A model generated the notes under the pieces. That model saw only the letters and a list, made by a program, of their open reading frames with translations. It was not told where the DNA came from and ran no database searches. A DNA stretch of 64,000 bases from Saccharothrix sp. S26 (lineage in GTDB: Bacteria; Actinomycetota; Actinomycetes; Mycobacteriales; Pseudonocardiaceae), in contig NZ_JAJUWT010000020.1 of assembly GCF_021390395.1 (NCBI RefSeq), positions 1 through 64,000 on the forward strand, given 5' to 3'. This document shows, in pieces, positions 60,183 to 64,000 of this stretch (its first letter is position 1; every line of letters starts with the position of its first letter). Position numbers and translations under genes: made by a program.

Positions 60183-61684
60183 CTGCTTCGCCCAAGACGA
60201 TCACGCACTGGATCGGCGGCAAGCCGTGGCAGGGCGACAGCGCGCGTTCGGGTGATGTGTACGACCCGGCGACCGGTGAGGTGGCGGGCCGGGTCGACTT
60301 CGCCGACGAGTCCACCGTGGACCAGGCGGTCGCGGTGGCGCGCGAGGCGTTCGGGTCGTGGCGCACCGCGTCGCTGGCGCAGCGGTCGAACGTGATGTTC
60401 GCGTTCCGGGAGCTGCTGAACGCGCGCAAGGGCGACCTGGCCGCGATCGTGACCGCCGAGCACGGCAAGGTGCTGTCCGACGCGGCGGGGGAGGTGCAGC
60501 GCGCGTTGGAGGCCGTGGAGTTCGCGTGCGGCATCCCGCACCTGCTCAAGGGCGGGTTCAGCGAGAACGCGTCCACGCGGGTCGACGTGTACTCGATCCA
60601 GCAGCCGCTGGGCGTGGTCGGGGTGATCTCCCCGTTCAACTTCCCGGCGATGGTGCCGCTGTGGTTCGTGCCCAACGCGATCGCGTGCGGCAACGCGGTC
60701 GTGCTCAAGCCGTCGGAGAAGGACCCGTCGGCGGCGAACTTCATCGCGGAGCTGTTCGCCGAGGCCGGGTTGCCCGACGGTGTGCTGAACGTGGTGCACG
60801 GCGACAAGGTCGCGGTCGACCGGATCCTGGAGCACCCGGACGTGAAAGCGGTGTCGTTCGTGGGGTCGACACCGATCGCGCGGTACGTCTACGAGACCGG
60901 CACGCGGCACGGCAAGCGGGTGCAGGCGTTGGGCGGCGCGAAGAACCACATGGTCGTGCTGCCGGACGCGGACCTCGACCTGGCGGCGGACGCGGCGGTG
61001 TCGGCCGGGTTCGGCTCGGCGGGCGAGCGGTGCATGGCGATCTCGGTCGTGGTCGCCGTCGACCCGGTGGGCGACGAGCTGGTGTCGAAGATCGTGGACC
61101 GGATGCGGGAACTCCACGTGGGTGACGGTCGTCGTCCCGGGTGCGAGATGGGGCCGCTGGTCACGGGCGCGCACCGGGATCGCGTGTTGTCCTACGTGGA
61201 CAACGGGCGGAACGAGGGCGCGTCGTTGGTCGTGGACGGTCGGCTGCACGCGATCGACGGTGCCGCGGAGGGGTTCTGGCTGGGACCGACGCTGTTCGAC
61301 CACGTCGGCCGGGAGATGGCGCTCTACCGGGACGAGATCTTCGGGCCGGTGCTGTCGGTGCTGCGGGTGGCGACGTACGACGACGCGCTGGAGGTCGTCA
61401 ACGCCAACCCGTACGGCAACGGCACGGCGATCTTCACCAACGACGGTGGGGCGGCGCGGCGGTTCCAGAACGAGGTGGAGGTCGGGATGGTGGGCGTGAA
61501 CGTGCCGATCCCGGTGCCGGTGGCGTACTACTCGTTCGGCGGGTGGAAGGACTCGTTGTTCGGTGATTCGCACGCGTACGGTCCGGAGGGGGTGCACTTC
61601 TTCACCCGGACGAAGGTGGTGACGGGTCGGTGGCTGGACCCGTCGCACGGTGGCGTGAACCTGGGCTTCCCCGAAAACACCTGA
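60179..61684 (+). CDS. mmsA: CoA-acylating methylmalonate/malonate-semialdehyde dehydrogenase
   Basis: 501 aa. Characteristic motifs of the MmsA/IolA branch: SPFNFPAMVPLWF, GAKNHMVVLPDADLDL and GSAGERCMAISVVV with catalytic Cys285. It oxidatively decarboxylates malonate or methylmalonate semialdehyde to acetyl- or propionyl-CoA with NAD and CoA. GTG 60179 overlaps the aminotransferase stop (GTGA), and together they complete beta-alanine catabolism. A repeat block follows the stop. Confidence 0.95.
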   Translation: MTASPKTITHWIGGKPWQGDSARSGDVYDPATGEVAGRVDFADESTVDQAVAVAREAFGSWRTASLAQRSNVMFAFRELLNARKGDLAAIVTAEHGKVLSDAAGEVQRALEAVEFACGIPHLLKGGFSENASTRVDVYSIQQPLGVVGVISPFNFPAMVPLWFVPNAIACGNAVVLKPSEKDPSAANFIAELFAEAGLPDGVLNVVHGDKVAVDRILEHPDVKAVSFVGSTPIARYVYETGTRHGKRVQALGGAKNHMVVLPDADLDLAADAAVSAGFGSAGERCMAISVVVAVDPVGDELVSKIVDRMRELHVGDGRRPGCEMGPLVTGAHRDRVLSYVDNGRNEGASLVVDGRLHAIDGAAEGFWLGPTLFDHVGREMALYRDEIFGPVLSVLRVATYDDALEVVNANPYGNGTAIFTNDGGAARRFQNEVEVGMVGVNVPIPVPVAYYSFGGWKDSLFGDSHAYGPEGVHFFTRTKVVTGRWLDPSHGGVNLGFPENT

Positions 61685-61690
61685 CCACCG

Positions 61691-61780
61691 CGCGTGTCCT
61701 ACGTTCAGAACGCGAGAGTCCTACGTTCAGGTCGCGTGAGTCCTACGTTCGGGACCCCCGAGTTCAACGTTCAGGTGCGG
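61691..61780 (+). repeat. Second copy of the dispersed CCTACGTTC repeat
   Basis: Three tandem units of the CGCGAGAGTCCTACGTTC type (61691, 61711, 61733) are followed by GGGACCCCCGAGTTCAACGTTC and a G-rich end. The order and sequence match the right arm of the 34895-35041 repeat read on the minus strand, so both belong to one dispersed family. Here the second arm is absent. Confidence 0.85.
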
Positions 61781-61822
61781 TTCCGGGTTGAGTTCGGGCG
61801 GCTCGGTGGTTGAGTCCGGCTC

Positions 61823-61946
61823 GATTTGACATGGGGCCCGTACGGGCACTCCAGGCAGGCCAAAGCCGGCAGGCCCGGCGGGGAAAAGCGTCCCGCCAGG
61901 CCTGCCGGCTTCGACCAGCCTAAAGCACCCGAACCCATGTCAAATC
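61823..61946. repeat. MITE-like palindromic element
   Basis: Perfect 13-bp terminal inverted repeats GATTTGACATGGG (61823-61835) and CCCATGTCAAATC (61934-61946) enclose an almost wholly self-complementary core: AAGCCGGCAGG (61863-61873) pairs with CCTGCCGGCTT (61901-61911), and GGCGGG-type bases with TCCCGCC at 61891-61897. It has no ORF. The structure is that of a non-autonomous mobile element or a large stem-loop regulator. Confidence 0.7.
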
Positions 61947-62020
61947 GGGCCTCGGTGGGCTGGTTCCGGGTCCGTTGTGGATGGTGGGTCGGGTGGGTGT
62001 GGGTGGTTGTTGGTGTGGGG

Positions 62021-64000
62021 TTAGTGGTGGGTGGTCAGGGCTTGGGGGAGGGGGTCGTAGCGGGTGAAGTGGCGGGTGTAGGTGCCGGTGCCCGAGGTCA
62101 GGGAGCGCAGTTCCACGGCGTAGCGCAGCAGTTCGGTGGCGGGGACTTCGGCGTGGATGATCGTGTAGCCCTGGCTGTCCGCTTCGGTTCCCAGGACGCG
62201 GCCTCGGCGGCTGGAGAGGTCGCCCAGGACGGTGCCCAGGTGCTCGTCGGGGAGGCGCACGGTCACTTCGTCCACTGGTTCGAGCAGACACGTTCCGCCG
62301 TTGGTGGCGGCGTCCTTCAGGGCCAGGGCGCCGGCGGTTTGGAAGGCGGCGTCCGATGAGTCGACCGAGTGGGCCTTGCCGTCGACCAGTGTCACGCGGA
62401 CGTCCACGACGGGATGGCCGCCTTGCAGGCCGCGTTCGAGTTGGGCGCGCACGCCCTTCTCGACGCTGGGGATGAACTGGTTCGGGATCGCGCCACCCAC
62501 GATCTTGTCCACGAACTCGAAGCCGGAGCCGCGCGGTAGCGGGTCGACGACGATGTCGCACACGGCGTACTGGCCGTGGCCGCCGGACTGCTTCACGTGC
62601 CGGCCGTGGCCCTTGGCCTGGGCCGCGAAGGTTTCCCGCAAGGCGACGCGTACCGGCTCGGTGTCGACTTCGGCGCCACCGGCGCGCAGGCGGGCCAGCA
62701 CGACGTCCGCGTGGGCCTCGCCCATGCACCACAGCACGAGCTGGTGGGTCTCGGCGTTGCGCTCCAGCCGCAGGGTCGGGTCGCCGGCCACCAGTTTGGC
62801 CAGGTTGCGCGCCAGGTTGTCCTCGTCGCTGCGGCTGCGCGGGACGACGGCCACCGGCAGCAGCGGTTCCGGCATGTCCCAGGGGGCGACCAGCAGCGGC
62901 TTCTCCGGGGCGGACACCGTGTCGCCCGTTTCAGCGGAGCCGAGCTTGGTCAGCGCGCACAGGTCGCCCGCCACGCAGTACGGCACCTCGCGCAGGTTCG
63001 CACCCAACGGCGAGTAGACGTGCGCGACCCGTTCGTCCACGTCGTGGTCCTCGTGACCGCGGTCGGCCATGCCGTGACCCGACACGTGCACCGGCCGTTC
63101 CGGGCGCAGCGTCCCGGAGAACACGCGCACCAGGGACACGCGGCCGACGTACGAGTCGACCGCCGTGCGCACGACCTCGGCCACCAGGGGGCCGTTCGGG
63201 TCGGCTTCCAGGCGGGGCTGGGGGATGCCGTCGACGCCCGTCACCTCGGGCAGCGGGTGTTCCAGGGGTGAGGGGAACGCGCGGGCGATGCCGTCGAGCA
63301 GTTCCGGCAGGCCGAGGCCGGTCAACGCGCACACCGGCATCACGGGGTGGAACGAGCCGCGGGCGACGGCGGTCTCCAGGTCCGCGACGAGCGTCGCCTG
63401 GTCGATCTCCTCGCCGCCGAGGTAGCGGTCCATCAGGGTCTCGTCCTCGCTCTCCGCGATGATGCCCTCGATGAGCGCGTTGCGCTGCTCCTCGAAGCGG
63501 GGGTCGTCGGTGGTGAGCAGGTTGACCAGGCCGTCGCCGTCGGGCAGGTAGAGGGGGACCACGCCGGCGCCGAACGCCTCCTGGCACGAGGCGATCCCAC
63601 CGGGCACGTCCGCGCGCTGGTGGTCGGTGCGGGCGACCACGACGGCGCGCGGCATGCCCACCACCGCGCACTCCTCCCACAGCGCGACCGTGGCCGGGTC
63701 GACGCCTTCCGCCGCGCCGACCACGAACAGCGCCGCGTCCGCCGCGCGCAGGCCGGCCCGCAGCTCACCGACGAAGTCCGCGTAGCCGGGCGTGTCGATG
63801 AGGTTGATCTTGATGTCGCCGTGCTGGATCGGGGCGACGGCGAGACCGACCGACCGCTGCTGGCGCACCGCGGCGGGGTCGTGGTCGCACACCGTGTTGC
63901 CCTCGGTGACCGAACCCGGTCGGGTCAGCACGCCGGTGCTGGCGAGCAGGGCCTCGGCGAGCGTCGTCTTGCCGGAGCCGGACGGGCCGACCAGCACGAC
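62021..64000 (-). CDS. fusA2: EF-G-like GTPase, FusA2 type (partial)
   Basis: 660 codons, C-terminus complete and N-terminus beyond the right edge (reading runs into VVLVGPSGSGKTTL). G1 GPSGSGKTT and G3 DTPGYADF are present, but the G4 position reads ARTDHQ instead of NKxD. Domains II-V of elongation factor G follow: GHGRHVKQSGGHGQYAV and SRRGRVLGTEADSQGYTIIHAEVP near the C-terminus. This resembles the actinobacterial EF-G2 paralogue, whose ribosomal role is unclear. Not the main fusA. Confidence 0.92.
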   Translation of the reverse strand, partial: VVLVGPSGSGKTTLAEALLASTGVLTRPGSVTEGNTVCDHDPAAVRQQRSVGLAVAPIQHGDIKINLIDTPGYADFVGELRAGLRAADAALFVVGAAEGVDPATVALWEECAVVGMPRAVVVARTDHQRADVPGGIASCQEAFGAGVVPLYLPDGDGLVNLLTTDDPRFEEQRNALIEGIIAESEDETLMDRYLGGEEIDQATLVADLETAVARGSFHPVMPVCALTGLGLPELLDGIARAFPSPLEHPLPEVTGVDGIPQPRLEADPNGPLVAEVVRTAVDSYVGRVSLVRVFSGTLRPERPVHVSGHGMADRGHEDHDVDERVAHVYSPLGANLREVPYCVAGDLCALTKLGSAETGDTVSAPEKPLLVAPWDMPEPLLPVAVVPRSRSDEDNLARNLAKLVAGDPTLRLERNAETHQLVLWCMGEAHADVVLARLRAGGAEVDTEPVRVALRETFAAQAKGHGRHVKQSGGHGQYAVCDIVVDPLPRGSGFEFVDKIVGGAIPNQFIPSVEKGVRAQLERGLQGGHPVVDVRVTLVDGKAHSVDSSDAAFQTAGALALKDAATNGGTCLLEPVDEVTVRLPDEHLGTVLGDLSSRRGRVLGTEADSQGYTIIHAEVPATELLRYAVELRSLTSGTGTYTRHFTRYDPLPQALTTHH

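Noticed and set aside
61691..61780. Tandem repeats considered as an array of regulator binding sites or CRISPR
   Set aside because: Too few, spaced unevenly and shared with another intergenic site; they fit a dispersed repeat family better.
1..64000. tRNA and rRNA genes
   Set aside because: None recognised by eye in the intergenic regions; a dedicated RNA-gene search could still reveal one.

Overview
The window is about 70 percent GC and packed with actinobacterial genes. It carries a phosphatidyl-myo-inositol mannoside (PIM) locus, a conservon, DUF5753-type XRE and SARP regulators, many GTG/TTG starts, ATGA/GTGA overlaps and apparent leaderless promoters. Together these point to a filamentous actinomycete of the order Pseudonocardiales (Saccharothrix, Lentzea or Actinosynnema relatives). 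The genus is inference. I saw no rRNA, tRNA, CRISPR array, prophage or transposase gene.

Layout. 1-2243: end of a purine-oxidation (xanthine dehydrogenase) operon with a divergent PucR regulator. 2306-4074: a secreted DUF1996 protein followed by an Imm1-type immunity protein. 4346-10924: two STAND ATPases (one bare, one fused to a SARP DNA-binding domain) flank a glycosyl/glycerophosphotransferase-like gene, with 11-bp-spaced SARP heptamers upstream of the SARP gene. 10925-11600: a structured leader, a 41-aa ORF and a strong terminator. 11666-16686: a secreted beta-propeller protein and a complete conservon (cvnA-D). 16709-22765: lipoprotein, tryptophanase plus indole prenyltransferase, a 3-hydroxyacyl-CoA dehydrogenase, a serine hydrolase and a CAP-domain protein. 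22911-24076: sigma factor with a membrane partner.

24122-30593 is a coherent ethanolamine utilisation cluster of the gamma-glutamyl type: permease, GlnA4-like ligase, C26 hydrolase, aldehyde dehydrogenase, SDR and FadR-type regulator. 31231-32178 is a small HTH/Clp-N pair behind a promoter built into twin palindromes. 32282-44651 is the thrS-HIT-pgsA-patA-pimA-NUDIX locus known from mycobacteria. Here about 6 kb is interposed between the HIT gene and pgsA: an adenylation enzyme, a flavin/ferric-reductase-like membrane protein, an enoyl-CoA hydratase, an ECF sigma/anti-sigma pair and an XRE regulator.

44991-48702 holds a large RCC1-repeat secreted protein and small hypotheticals. 48813-61684 holds a reductive pyrimidine (or hydantoin) degradation set in two blocks: NCS1 permease, beta-ureidopropionase, dihydropyrimidinase, LLM oxidoreductase and LysR regulator, then a class III aminotransferase, methylmalonate/malonate-semialdehyde dehydrogenase and a second PucR regulator. 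A secreted trypsin-like protease and a small secreted protein lie between the blocks. The window closes with two families of intergenic repeats and a partial EF-G-like GTPase.

The genes suggest a soil saprophyte that scavenges nitrogen from purines, pyrimidines and ethanolamine, secretes hydrolases and has accessory specialised metabolism (prenylated indole, adenylation module). The most unusual items are the STAND/SARP/transferase block, the tryptophanase-prenyltransferase pair, the insertion in the PIM locus, the palindrome-embedded promoter at 31195, the paired hairpin repeats at 34895 and 61691, and the MITE-like element at 61823.
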